A stretch of 64,000 nt of DNA from Mortierella sp. BCC40632 (Eukaryota > Mortierellomycota > Mortierellomycetes > Mortierellales > Mortierellaceae): the NCBI GenBank assembly GCA_011634665.1, contig WAEK01000007.1, forward strand, positions 1,723,501 through 1,787,500, given 5' to 3'. This document shows positions 10,988-22,358 of the stretch, one piece after another. Position 1 is the stretch's first letter. The number at the start of each line of letters is the position of its first letter. The notes beneath the pieces are model-generated. The model was not told the DNA's origin. It worked only from the letters and a program-made list of their open reading frames with translations, and ran no database searches. The position numbers and the translations under genes are program-made.

Positions 10988-13136
10988 ATGCAGCCTCCAC
11001 AACGGTCGACCTCGTTCTGCCCGGCTGCGGATGCCCGCCAGCCTCCCACTCCATCTCTCCAACAGAGTCCCTCTCTCACCATCCATCCCAACTCATCCTC
11101 TGCATCCGGTCCTTCTCGTCCACAGCCCCCACACATTGCCCAATCTTCTCTCGACATCTCGGCTTCATTCTCCCCCACCTCCCGTCACCTCTATGAAATC
11201 AGCTTCACCGAACTACCAACCTCCAAAGGCTCCAAACACAACGCAGCCTGTCATGTTGACACTGAACTAAACGAACTCGCCCTGAGCAGGAAACCCTCTA
11301 GCAAACATAGCCCTGTCATCCCAGACGACTATTCTCTGGATGGAATAGCGCCTCCTGGATACAAAGAACCTTCGTTGCCATCACCATCGTCCAAAAATCG
11401 TCTAGGACGCATAAGAGCGTTCCTTCAACGACATCCATGGCTGATGGGCTGGAATCACGAAGACTGGTGGCCATGCTGGATCGGTCTTTTCCTCTTCCTT
11501 CTCGTCGCCGTTTCTGTTCACCACTCAATCGATGGCGCCCATTTCCTACCTTGGACTTCCAACCCATTCGAATCTCTCAACTCACGACCCAATCTGGGCC
11601 TGCTTGTCCTGGCTCCACTCCAGGGCTTATTGGTTTTCCTGGCTGTCTATGCAACAGGCGCCAGCAATTGGAGAGAGTTCTACAAGGGATTCATGGTCAT
11701 CTACGCACTCTCGTTCCTTAGCAAGTGGTTAGCCGCTCAAAAGAACATCAAGTCAGCTTCAATCGGAGACTCGATTTGGGCGATTCTCTTTGGCACTTTG
11801 CTCAGGAACATCATGACAGGAGGCTCCACTCCGTCCATTCCAGCTCCAGGAGCTGCACCAGGCACTCTAGGACAGTCGAGACCCCTGCCAGGATGGCTCA
11901 AGGTGGCCCAACAAACCGAGCTTTATATTGCTATCTCTCTCGTCCTTCTCTGGTAATGTGAACTATCTGCGTAGCACGGACAGCCCCCACAAACAGTTGC
12001 AGCAAAATGAAAAAAGACACATTCTGCATACAACGCCTTTTTTTTTTTTTTTTTTTTAGTGACCGCTTATTGCACCATCTCGCGCCATGCTCGAGCACGC
12101 CATGCTTGATTTATACTTACCTCCCACCCCAAACATGCTCTCTCTTTCTCTCTATCCTGATTATGCTTTGTACGTAAACAGCATTGACGTTGCAGTTCTA
12201 CGACCTTTAGCTCCTAGGGCCCTCTTTGTTTCTTGGGTCGACACTCCTACACTCTTTATTTTCGTGGCTCTGATGGGTTCAGCCTGGCTCCGGATCGATC
12301 TCCAGACGGCTATCATCATGTCAGGTGCCACTTTTATCTGCGGTTCTTCCGCCGCCATTGCTCTCTCGTCCTCGCTCGCTGCAGGTTCCAAGGCGGATTT
12401 GCCTATTGCCATTATCTCAGTCTTTACTATTCCATCGATCATTGCTCTGCCTTATATTGCCAAGACTATCGGTATCAGTGCCAAAGTCGCAGGAGCTTGG
12501 TTCGGAGGATGTGTTGACTCGACAGGAGCCGTCATCGCTGCTGCGACCATTTATGGCGATCCAGGAAATGTGGCCGTTGAGACCTCGGCCGTGGTCAAGA
12601 TGGTCCAGAATGTGCTGATTGGCCCAATTTCGGTGGGTGTGGCTGTTGCCTGGACTCATCGGGAACAACGACGTCGTCGAGCGATGCGCAACTCAATCCC
12701 CGAAGATGAGGGTGTTGCAGAACGCGATACTATTGGCAATGTCAGAAACAATGGAGACAACAACGAAAGTAGTGATGCAGTGAGAGGCCGCCTAAGCAGA
12801 ACAGATTCCTCTCTTGCTTCGTTGAAGCCAATTCCTTATCGGACTCTTTTGTGGCAACGGTTCCCAAAGTTTGTGTTGGGTTTCATCATGACCGCCGTCC
12901 TGTTCAATACAGCCGTGCCATTGGAGGATCGGGCCAAGGTGAACTCTTTCAGCTTTATGGTAGGAGAGTGGTTCTCGACCATGAGTTTTGTGAGTATTGG
13001 TTTGGGACTTCAGTTCCATGAGCTGCGACGGGAGGCAAGAATGTTGCTCAAATTGACGACTCTCTATGCAGCAGCACAGTTGGTGGATATCCTGAGTACC
13101 TTTGGACTCGCCTATGTTGCCTTTGAGCTCTTCTAG
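10988..13136 (+). CDS. UPF0324/YeiH-type integral membrane protein (putative anion exporter family)
   Basis: Two exons, 10988-11952 and 12182-13136, join in phase (TG|C) to give 639 residues. Residues 1 to about 150 are a disordered Ser/Pro-rich cytosolic-type head absent from bacterial relatives. About ten to twelve hydrophobic segments follow. Family landmarks are a LFGTLLRN segment, the GATFICGSSAAIALSS segment (compare the CGASAI motif of YeiH) and GAWFGGCVDSTGAVIAAATI (compare the amphipathic motif that binds the bacterial fold together). A charged loop of about 60 residues (HREQRRRRAMRN onward) splits the late helices. Bacterial members are annotated as putative sulfate exporters; no substrate is proven here. 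The start is the ATG after the C/T-rich leader. The 229-base intron contains an 18-base T run. Confidence 0.8.
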
Positions 13137-13501
13137 ATAGATTTTCTCTTTCTCTACTCATTTACTGTATTATATCCATGTAAACTTTTCTTTACATACA
13201 CCTCTCTCCTCACAATTAAAAAGAACTATTTTCATCCGCACACTCTTTGACGAAATTCATTTTTTTTTTAATACTTTGCCTTTTCTTTCAAAAAGGTCCC
13301 ATTTTCTATTGACAAAGAGTCGAAAAGAATGAACAGTGGGTGCTACCATTGCTATTGTGGTCGAGACACCAAAAGCTGGAATACTATCTACAGTTTTTAC
13401 ACAAAGGAGTTTTCATCGCCAAACAGAGATTCAGCAAACAAAATTCACTTGTCAAATCCTCTGAAGTATGGTCTCCTCCCTTTTCTTTCCTCCCCCATTT
13501 C

Positions 13502-16393
13502 TTAGAGACCTTGTTCTCGGCCACGGCCCGCTGAGGCACGGTGTTGCTCCTCTGCCTGGTCAAAATGGAACCAGTTGTCATTCGAGTACATGGACGAAGG
13601 CTCATGGTGATGATGGTGGTGTTCATGAGCGTGGTGGTGACCACCCCGGAACTTTTGGAAATCGCCCTTTGGGCCGGATCCAATCTCTGGACCATACTCG
13701 TTTTCATATCCAGGACCTCCTCGTCGACCAAATTTGTTTTGCAGATCATACTCGGCCTGATGCATACCTTGTTCGAAACGTTGCTTGAGGTCGTCCGACT
13801 TGTTCGAGAACCAGTCGCGACCACTTTCAGCCTTTTGATCAATGGATTCCTTAACATCCCCAAGTCCTCGCTTAAAGTGCTCCCGAGATTGTTCGAAGTT
13901 CTCGGCGGCATGCTCCATTGGACGACTACCAGCCTTCCACCAGGGCTCTGTAGAAGACTTGGGTGACGACGATTGATCCATGCGGTCATAGGACTCATAG
14001 GGATCGGTTGCCCTCCTGGTCTGCTGTGGCCACCAGTGTCGACCTTCGCGTGCGGCCTCTGTCACGGATCGACGAGGGCCTCCTTCGGGTCTAGAATATT
14101 CACCGGCTCCCGATCGACCCTGCCATTCTTGATCAAGTTTCTGGAATTGTTTCCGACCACGGTCTTGCCAATCCTCGGCCCGGTTTTGAAGATCACGCTT
14201 GGCGTTCTTCAGTTGACCATCCACATAGTCCCAAGCTTCATCCTCACGATGTCGAACCTCGCCCTTGGCCTGGTTAAACCTCTCCTCTTGATCATTCTTG
14301 AACTGTTGCCAGTCTCGTCGACGGTCTCGAGCCCAGTCTTGACTTTGGTCACGCACGTTCTTAAAGTCTTGACGCATGGACTGAGCACGGTCCTGGGCCC
14401 ACCCCTCACCCCGATCTCGCCATTGATCGTATGAATCACGCATTTCTTGACCACGGTCTCGAAGCCAGTCCTGACTTTGGTTCTTCTTTTGATCGAAATC
14501 ACGTCGCCAATCGGCAGCACGTTGTTCACCTTCTCGTTGGAATCCTCGAGCACGGTTCTCGAATTCGCGTCGCCATTCTGCGGAGCGTTGTTCACCCTCA
14601 CGTTGGAAATCTCGAGCGGCACCTTCAAATTCCCCTCGAGCCTGGTCCCAACCCTGACGAGCATTCTCCCAACCTTGACGAGCATCGTTCTTCAATCGAC
14701 CAAACCCTTGTTCGACATCTCGACGGGCATCGGCCATGGATTGAGGTGGAGAATATTGACGGGTATGATCTTGAACCCAATCACGGGCTTGGTCTCCTGC
14801 TTCCTGAGCAGAGTCCTTCCATTGCTTGACCTTGTGTTCGGTCTCTTTTCCTTTAGATTGGGCCCAATCTCTGGCTTGGTCACCCATCTCTTGAGCAGAA
14901 TCCTTCCATCGTCGAGCAGAGTCTTCCATCGACTTTTCTTTGGATTGGAACCAACCTCTAGCCTGATCTTTGGTCTCTTGAGCAGAATCCTTCCATTGTT
15001 GAGCCGATCGTTCGGCCTCTTTTTCTTTAGACTGGAACCAGTCTTTGGCTTGTTCGGCTTTTTGTTCCACATCACTCTTGACCTTGTTCTTGGTTGCATC
15101 CAACTTTTCGGTCACTTGCTTGGATTTCTGTTGGAGATCCACAGAAACGTCCTTGGCCAGGTCCTGGGTTCGGTCCCGAAGCTCATGAGCCACTTCAGTT
15201 GTCTTGTCCTTGGCCTCTGACAGGACCTTTGAGGTCTTGTCCGTCAATTCTTGAGTCTTGTCCGAGATCTCATGAGCCGTGTCCGAAGCTCCTTGGACGG
15301 CAGAGGAGAGACCCGACTTGATGGATTCGGTCGTGTCGACCATGGATTGTTTGGCATGATCGGCTCGATGTTTCCAGTCATCGGCCCATTGTCGGTAGTT
15401 GAAGGTCTTGACGCCGTGAATGACGCTGTTGGTCGTCTTTGGTAAGCAGTAAGCGCTGGCACCCAATGCCAAGGCTACGGGCGACAGGAACCTGAACACG
15501 ATATTGCCTAGAGTAGAATGAAGAAGGAAGGTGATATATCCCAGGAGCAGAAAAAGAAAAGAAAAGAGAGAGAGGGCTTGGCGTTTTAGAAAGACAAAAA
15601 AAAAAGAAATAAAGAAGAAAAGAATATGCGAGCTCGAGGTGATTACTTTTGCGGGCAATGATAGATCCTGTCATTCCAGCAATCGAAATGTAAAAGAGGC
15701 CTGGCAACAAGGGCTCCTCAATATACGGACCACCTGGTCTATAATGAGAATAAGGCTGACGAGGATGGTGATGCTGATGGTGATGGTGATGTTGCTGTTG
15801 TGCCGCTCGATATCCGGAAGGGTACTCGGTGGAGTGCGAGTGCGAAGGCGACGGTGACGGATATGCCGTGTCGGCCAGATCGAGGATGTTGTCAGTAAAG
15901 TCTTGAACATGACTCTTTAAATGATCTGCTTGTGCTTGGATTACATCCTCCTAGCAGGGTTCAAGAGTCCGTTAAGTTGCATTCAATTGCTCTTCTCATT
16001 GACATGCCTTTTCTTTTCTTTTCTTTTCTTTTCTTTTCTTTTCTTTTCTTTTCTTTTTTACGTAGTCGCTCACTTACATGATTGCATTCCACGGGTCTCC
16101 TGGTGGCCACCCATCCTGTTGCAATGACCGTCGATGCGATCAAAACGACTGGTGTAGTAGACTATAACACGCACAAATGGCAGAGTGCATATCAATACCA
16201 TGATTAGCCCTTTTTTTTTTCTTGCTCGCTTGGTAAAAACAAAAGGAGGAGTGTGTGTGTGTGTGTGGAAGAAAAGAAGAGGGGACTAGGAGTAGTTGTT
16301 GTAGTGGAGCCATTTCTCACGAGTTTAGCCTTCACTTACAGCGCGTTGGGGTCGTCGAACGACCATCAGCGCTTGAGGCTTGACCCTGTACAT
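13502..16393 (-). CDS. MICOS Mic26/Mic27 (apolipoprotein O) family protein with a long LEA-like tail
   Basis: Four exons, complement of 16340-16393, 16078-16161, 15647-15950 and 13502-15507, agree in phase and give 815 residues. Residues 1-46 have Arg-rich sequence (MYRVKPQALMVVRRPQRA) then a hydrophobic stretch, as in a mitochondrial targeting and inner-membrane segment. Residues 130-172 carry the ApoO signature LPGLFYISIAGMTGSIIARK and SPVALALGASAYCLPKT, two hydrophobic hairpin segments. From about 185 to 700 the chain is almost wholly charged amphipathic repeat: three W-K-D-S-A-Q-E..DQAR units of about 36 residues and two 22-residue F-Q-R-E-G-E-Q-R units, like group 3 LEA proteins or apolipoprotein helices. 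The C-terminus has a His cluster. Mic26/Mic27 proteins shape crista junctions and bind cardiolipin, and usually have only 200-300 residues. The extension is the oddity; the exon is continuous, so it is not a join artefact of my model. Confidence 0.85.
16009..16057. repeat. (TTTTC)n pentanucleotide microsatellite in intron 2 of the MICOS-type gene
   Basis: About nine TTTTC units in tandem. On the coding strand it is GAAAA-rich and sits between the donor at 16077 and the acceptor before 15950. Confidence 0.85.
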
Positions 16394-17239
16394 AGTTTTT
16401 GGTGTTTTACAGGGTTGCTGTGATCAAAAGGAATGATGAACCGTTGTGGGGGTGTTTTTGGGTGTTTTTAGGTGTTTTCTGTTGTGAAGTGGGAGAAAGA
16501 GAGAAAGAGAGAAAAGAAGAACAGGGGTGGAGTGAAGTGAGAACCAAGAAAAAGAAAATTAAGGGCAGATGTGGAGTGGGAAAAAGAGAGAGAAAAGAAA
16601 AAGAAGCGGCAATGATGACGATGTGGTGACCGCGTAGAGCCATATCGGCTCCAAAAAAAGCATGGCCTCTTAGCGGTGCTGTTCTGGGGAACAGAGAGCA
16701 GGAAAAAAAAATTTTTTTTTTTTCTGTTCTCTCTCTCTCTTCCTCCTCCCTCACGCAAATGATGTCTCGTCCCGAACACAGCTGCTTTCCAGCATGCTTC
16801 AGTATTCTCATGTGTTTGTGTGTGTGTGTGTGTGTGTATGTCTCTCTCTCTCTCTCAAAAGGGTGATGTGCAGGGTTCAAATTCAAACAGTCTAACTACC
16901 ATCTAGCTTGTTTAGTTCATGAACATCTTCTTTAAACGGCTTAGTGCCGATCCACGCGTGTTACTTGACTTGGCTCGACCGTTGGAAAAGAGAGTAGGTC
17001 TGTCTGGACAAAGGGAGAGGAATCTTGGCGGAGAATAAAGAGCGACCTTTGCAATTAGAAGTCGTGCAGGAAAGCAGAGGAGGCATTGTTCTCCTGCACC
17101 CATTCATTGGTTCTCCAGGGCAAACAAAAAAAAAAAACACTCGCTCTGCTAGCCGATACCTTTTCTTCCTTTTTTTTTTTTTTTTTCTCTTCTTTCTTTC
17201 CCTACTTCCCCCCTCGTCCTCCCCCCCGCTCTCCCAACC
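16394..17239. other. Divergent promoter region between the MICOS-type and SET genes
   Basis: Contains purine-rich sequence (16485-16615), T/A runs at 16700-16722 and a (TG)n run near 16812-16835. An open stretch from the ATG at 16919 (MNIFFKRLSADPRVLLDLAR) ends near a GTAGGT and could be an upstream exon of the SET gene, but no phase-compatible join was established. Confidence 0.4.
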
Positions 17240-19040
17240 ATGCTCATCGACATCAATTCGCTGCCCCCCACTGTTGACGCAGACAGGACAACAACAACAA
17301 CAACAGCCTCCTCTCGCTCCAAACTGTATCCCATCATACCCACTCCCATCCCCTCCTCTCAGCGACAAAGACTCCGTTGACACCTCAGAACCTTCCTTGT
17401 CCGATTTATCCCCATCCACTATCACCACCACCCTTCCTTCTTCCGACAGATCTTATCAATTCCCAGTCAAAGTCTTGGCTCTTCCAAACAAAGGTCGTTC
17501 CTATGTTGCCACTCGTCGAATCCAAGCAGGTGAACTCGTCTTTGTAGCCGAACCACTCGGCACCACTCTCTGTGACCCATGGCTCGACTGCGGGATCTGT
17601 TACTACTGTTGGCGGTCCATCCCGAACGCTTCTACCTCCATCCGACTCCCAGACCGGAAACGATCTTCAAGATCACGAATCGAGACAGTCATGGTCTTTT
17701 GTGATCCCACCTGTCTACAACAGTTCCAACACCCGATCGCTCAAAGAATCTGTCAGGTTGAACAAGAAACTCGAAGAACATGGAATTATTCATCGGCTAT
17801 GAGGCAAAGTCTTGGGAATGGTCGTCAAAAATCGAAGCGATCACCTCGGATAGAGTCAGGATCAGGATCTATGACCGCTCTTGTCCAGATCCAACAGGCA
17901 CTTCAAAGTATTGGATCCAAGAAAACTCTCTCGACATTGGATGATCCTTCTCTGGATCAGTTCCTGAACATGGTCTGGACTGCCCTGGACACCCGACTCT
18001 TGGAAGAAGAGACACTTTTCCGGACCGTCCATTGTTCCTCAATGGATTCTTCTTCACTGGAGACAGAGACGGTCACGATCAAGTCTCGACGACTTGAAAA
18101 GGCTCAAGCGTTATACCCATTCTTGGCAACTCAACTCCTGGGAGGATCACAGGACCCTGAAAACGACGGTCCTGAATATGAGTTGGCGACCAAGACCTCG
18201 GACGACGATTGTGAGATGATTCGATTGATCACTGAGATCCTGTTGAGACGATCCGCAGAGGACAAGGTTCAGGACACTGTTGTTCTTTCTCCTGGTCAAG
18301 AAGACATGGATCCATCTTGGACAGAGCTTCGACCTACTTTTAAGGATTATTGTGCCATGCAATCCAATGAACTTGTTCTCTTTCGAAAAGAGCTTGCGCA
18401 ACAGGAGGAGGAGGACCCGAGAGGAGACGAATCCATGCTTCAATCAATGACCGACAGGATACATCTCTCTTCAGAAAAAGTAGACTTCTTTTCAGTCTGG
18501 CGTCAAGTCCGCTCCTTATTACCCGACACTCTTCTCAACTGTCTTTATGTCTATCTCCGAATCCGGGATGCCTATTTCCTTCTCTCTCTTGAGAATGAAA
18601 GGGATTCATCTTTGCTTTGGATTGATCATTTCCTTTTCCGAACCATCCTCTTTCGTGAAGTCGCCAATTCCTTTGGGATTCGAGATGAAGAGGATGAACT
18701 CTTGGGGTTTGCGGTCTTTCCTCGGGCCTGTTTCTTTAATCATTCGTGTCGACCCAATATTGAGAAACGATTGACCCGTTCTGGATCTCGGATGACCCCT
18801 CCACAAAAAGAGGATGTTGAGACTGATGCGTTGACCTTGGGTAGAAGAAGTGAACCCCGTCAGATTGAGTACTGGAGCCGTCAAGTGATTGAAGAAGGTG
18901 AGGAATGTTGTATCAGCTATGGAGATATGACTCCAGCAAGGTCAGAGCGACAGGCACGTCTGGAAGAGGAATACTTTTTTACATGCTGTTGTCCAAGATG
19001 TATAGAGGAAGAATTTTTAGAGAAGAATGAAGGTGCATGA
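17240..19040 (+). CDS. SET-domain protein, SMYD-like (putative lysine methyltransferase)
   Basis: The open frame ending at TGA 19038-19040 contains a SET fold split as in SMYD proteins. It begins with KVLALPNKGRSYVATRRIQAGE, followed by a Cys-rich insert (CGICYYCW then FCDPTCLQQFQHPIAQRIC) resembling a degenerate MYND finger, and a long Ser/Glu-rich linker. The SET core FFNHSCRPN and GEECCISYGD follows, with a post-SET CCCPRC. The Asn-His-Ser-Cys and Gly-Glu..Tyr-Gly motifs are the cofactor and lysine-channel motifs, so catalytic activity is plausible. The 5' end is uncertain: this frame has no ATG before the domain. The nearest ATG, 17240 (MLIDINSLPPTVDAD), is in another frame and joins only by a 37-nt GT..AG segment (17326-17362), giving 587 residues. 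An unseen upstream exon or a base error is equally possible. Confidence 0.75.
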
Positions 19041-19420
19041 CAGTAAAGAGAGAGAGAGAGAGAAGAGGCGTCTCCTTCCTCAAAGTCATTTGGTTGAAAT
19101 CAATCGATTCATCTTGTGAGAAAAGAACAAAAATGATTGCGTGGTATTGTACTATCGGTATTACATCGGCTATCTGGTCAAGTATAAAAGAGAGTATCGT
19201 CTGCATTGAAGAGAACGCATCCGTCACCATCTCATGTGGGATTCCCCCCTTCATCTTTCGAAAGCCCCAGCTCTTTGGACTTGCCACACTAGCTCTGTCA
19301 TTCTATCCACTCACTGTAATTTCTTCCCTCAAGTCATCGGAACCATCTTTCTTCATTTCATGATGAGTATTGCTCCATTTTTTCTGTCGTTGTTGGAGCC
19401 CGCTTGCCTCACATCCATGT
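19041..19420. other. Convergent 3' spacer between the SET and MYND-TPR genes
   Basis: 380 bases between two stop codons. Both 3' ends must terminate within it. It contains ATAAAA-type A/T-rich words but no unambiguous polyadenylation signal. Confidence 0.5.
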
Positions 19421-21790
19421 TTACTTCTTGCACTGATTCTTGTGCGTCGAGTTCCAGTGAGTGATTTGACACGGTCGTGAACAGTAGGCCACCTTGTTAC
19501 ACTTGGCACATCGGATCAATGGCTTGGGCTTTTGGGTTTGGGCCCGACCCTCGTTCGCAACATTGTCGGGCCGTCCACAGTTGGCGCATGAAGAAATACC
19601 GGGACTCTTGAATGATTTCTTGATTGCATCTGCAGCATCCAACAAGGCTGTTGTGTTGTCCTCCATCAAAATCCCGTTGCGACCTGCACTTCGGGCTTGG
19701 AACGCAATAACAGCCGTCCGCTTAATCTCATTCAATCCTGTCACGACACCGTAGAGTTCCTTGAACCGAATATCAGCTGTCTGGGCCTTTGAATAGTAGT
19801 CTTGAGCCTCCTTCAAAACCGCTGTTTGTTTCAAAGACTGGTTGCTCTTCTTTTTCATCGTACCCGAGGGAACCGACTGAAGGGTCAGTGTGGAGAGCGC
19901 ATAGAGTGCATTTGGTAGTGTACGTGAGTCTGGATGGGCGTTCTCAACAAAGGCCTTGAAGTGCTCTACAGCGTTTTGGGCCTGATGTGTGGCATAGTAG
20001 ACATTTCCGAGCATCGAGTGGATTTCATTGTACTCGGGTTTGATCTCGAGCGCCTTTTCCAAGTCATCAAGACAAGCCTAAAGTGAGAAGAGATGAGAAT
20101 GCTTGTCAGCCCTGGGTTTGCTTTAGGCATGTGCTAACAAGGGTAGCTCATAAGGACGATGACCTACCTTGTAGTTTCGGAGAGCCATGTGACTTGAAGC
20201 ACGGAGTTCGAGCATGCGCGGACGAATATCCTCAAACTCAGTGACGGCAAAGCCCAAGGTCTGAACACAGTGGCTAAACTGTTGGCCGCTGTAGAGAATC
20301 CAAATGACTAGAAAAGGGCAAAAAATCTCTCATTAGAATGAAAAAGAGCTTGCACAGACTCTTGGTCTTCGTCTAGCCCCTGAAGAACGACGCTCTCAAC
20401 ACTCTTTCTGTGCAATGTATGCATGGGAAAAAGAGAGAAAAAGCAGGTCTGGCAGACTTTTTTTTTTTTTTTTTTTCATCGACCAACGGATGAACGACCG
20501 AGATTAAGGTTTGGTTTGTCCCTGGTTCATTATCACTCGCATCGTCCAACAAGATCACTACACACACTTGTCTCATCATTGGCTCCCACTTTGGGGTGAG
20601 TGAAAAAAGGGAGAGGCACATGCGCGTGCAGTAAATAGCCCTCCAGTGGTGTTTTCTCTCTCTCTTAACCCCTTGTCCCAAGTGCCCCAAAGAGCTAGCT
20701 TCGTGGCTCTGAGCCAATATCGCTATTGCAAAAACCAATGAGGGGATTTTCAGACCCCAAAGTGATAGATGACTCTGGAAAGTGATCATGAAAGTAACCA
20801 CAGCTCAAGGAGGTCAATGAAGAAAGAAAGAAGGAAAGAAAAGAGGCACCATCCTTGTCCTTGGTAAACATTCTTGGTATCCTCCATCCTCACTCCCCTT
20901 CCCCTTCCCCCTATTGTTCGGCCCACCCGATTCGAACCTCTCCACAATGCCTGCCCGTTCTTGGCTCCAATTTGCCTTGACCCCTATTCGTGAGATGAGT
21001 GATGTCCTGTCCTTGCAGGAGAGGCATGCTAGTGCAGTGTCCCAATGCATTGAGAACAAGGGGGAGAAAGAGAGACGAAAAGAAAAAAGAAGGATCTTGC
21101 GACATTACCAAAGACGACCGAGTCCTTTGTATAGATGGTTGTTTGCTGCTCGGCACCCTCTTCCTCAGAGTCGACGGTGGCGGTCGAAGTGCCTTCGGGA
21201 TTGTATTTCTGGACAAAGGCCTCGTATTGTTCAGCAAGCTTGAGGATACGTTGACTCATGATACAGGCCTTTTCATCCAGAAGGAAGGCTGTCATAAGAT
21301 CGCGGGTGACGGAGGTGATGTCGTCCTTGTGCTTTTCAATCAGCTCGGGATCAGATCCTTCTGGGATCTGGTTCAGGCGCTCCATCGCTTTGGTGAAGAG
21401 CTCCTTTGCCTCAAAATAGGTCTATATCACAGGTGGAATGCCTCCAAGTAAGTCATCGTTACCCTGGAGGAGAATTCATCCATTCATGGCGTCAACCAAA
21501 AAGAAAAGAAAAATAAATAAAAGTCAGACGTGTACCTTGACGAGAGGATCCGTTGTTTGGTCTTTGGTGCCACGGACTTCCAGAAGGTCATAGTCATTGC
21601 GCTGCTGCGTTTCTGCTGCCTGAGTATTGCTGTGGTCATGGTCGTGATCATGGCTGCAATTCTCGTCATGAACGTGTTCCTTGTCGTTGCTGTCAAGCGA
21701 GACATTGTTGGTGGCGGCTGCGAGCTTGTCGATGGTGGCGTCGTCAGTGACTGGGGCAGGAGCGGCGACGGGCTGGGAGTCAGTCATCAT
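19421..21790 (-). CDS. TPR protein with C-terminal MYND zinc finger
   Basis: Exons complement of 21536-21790, 21109-21421, 20168-20307 and 19421-20077 join in phase to 454 residues. The head has an acidic His cluster (HVHDENCSHDHDHDH) that could bind metal. The middle is helical and TPR-like (TYFEAKELFTKAMERLNQ; ACLDDLEKALEIKPEYNEIH with a LGNVYYATH helix). The end is a MYND finger: C-A-N-C, then RCAKCNKVAYCSRPCQITHW and H-K-N-Q-C, the full set of C2 and C2HC ligands. MYND fingers bind proline-rich partner peptides, and TPR units are co-chaperone or partner surfaces. No catalytic domain is present. Intron 2 is about 800 bases and contains an 18-base T run on the plus strand. A further small exon there cannot be excluded, but phases already agree without one. 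Confidence 0.82.
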
Positions 21791-21911
21791 GGCTGCAAGA
21801 GACTTGAGAAAGAGAGAGTGTGAGAGTGAGGAGAGTGTGGGAGTCGAGAGAGCAAGAGCAAGGAGCAAGGGATTAGGAGGGAACGAGAGAATGGGCGAGA
21901 GAAGCGAGAGA

Positions 21912-21972
<61 letters not shown>

Positions 21973-22358
21973 GAGACGAAATAAAGGGGCAAAGCGGACT
22001 GCGATTCTCGTGCGTGCACACCTGCACGCCACCGCGCAGGAGCCACAAGAAGAGAAATTGGTTGCATCGCCTCGTGTTTTATTGCATCCCTTCCTCGGTC
22101 GAACCTTCTCATCCAATCCATTTCATTCATTTCTCTCTTCTCTCATTTCTCCCTCTCTCTCTTTCTTCCTTCTTCTTTCTATCCATTCATCCATTTATCC
22201 ATCCCCCCCCCCACCCTCTGACTCTGTCTTTCTCTCTCTCTCACTCTTCATCACATTACCCCTCGTCCCATTTCTTTCTTTTAAGCACCTGTTTCCGTCT
22301 CGACTCCTTTTACTTCCGATTGTTCCCCTCCACCTCTCCACTTCTACACCTCCACGTC
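21791..22358. other. Divergent promoter region between MYND-TPR and DUF2015 genes
   Basis: It holds (GA)n at about 21917-21977 on the side of the minus-strand gene and C/T-rich sequence (22130-22357) leading into the DUF2015 ATG. Each strand is thus pyrimidine-rich just upstream of its own start codon, as with most starts in this window. Confidence 0.5.

Noticed and set aside
20924..20945. tRNA-like T-loop (GGTTCGAATC on the minus strand) inside a MYND-TPR intron
   Set aside because: The flanking five bases do not pair as a T stem, and no D arm, anticodon arm or acceptor stem could be placed at tRNA distances.
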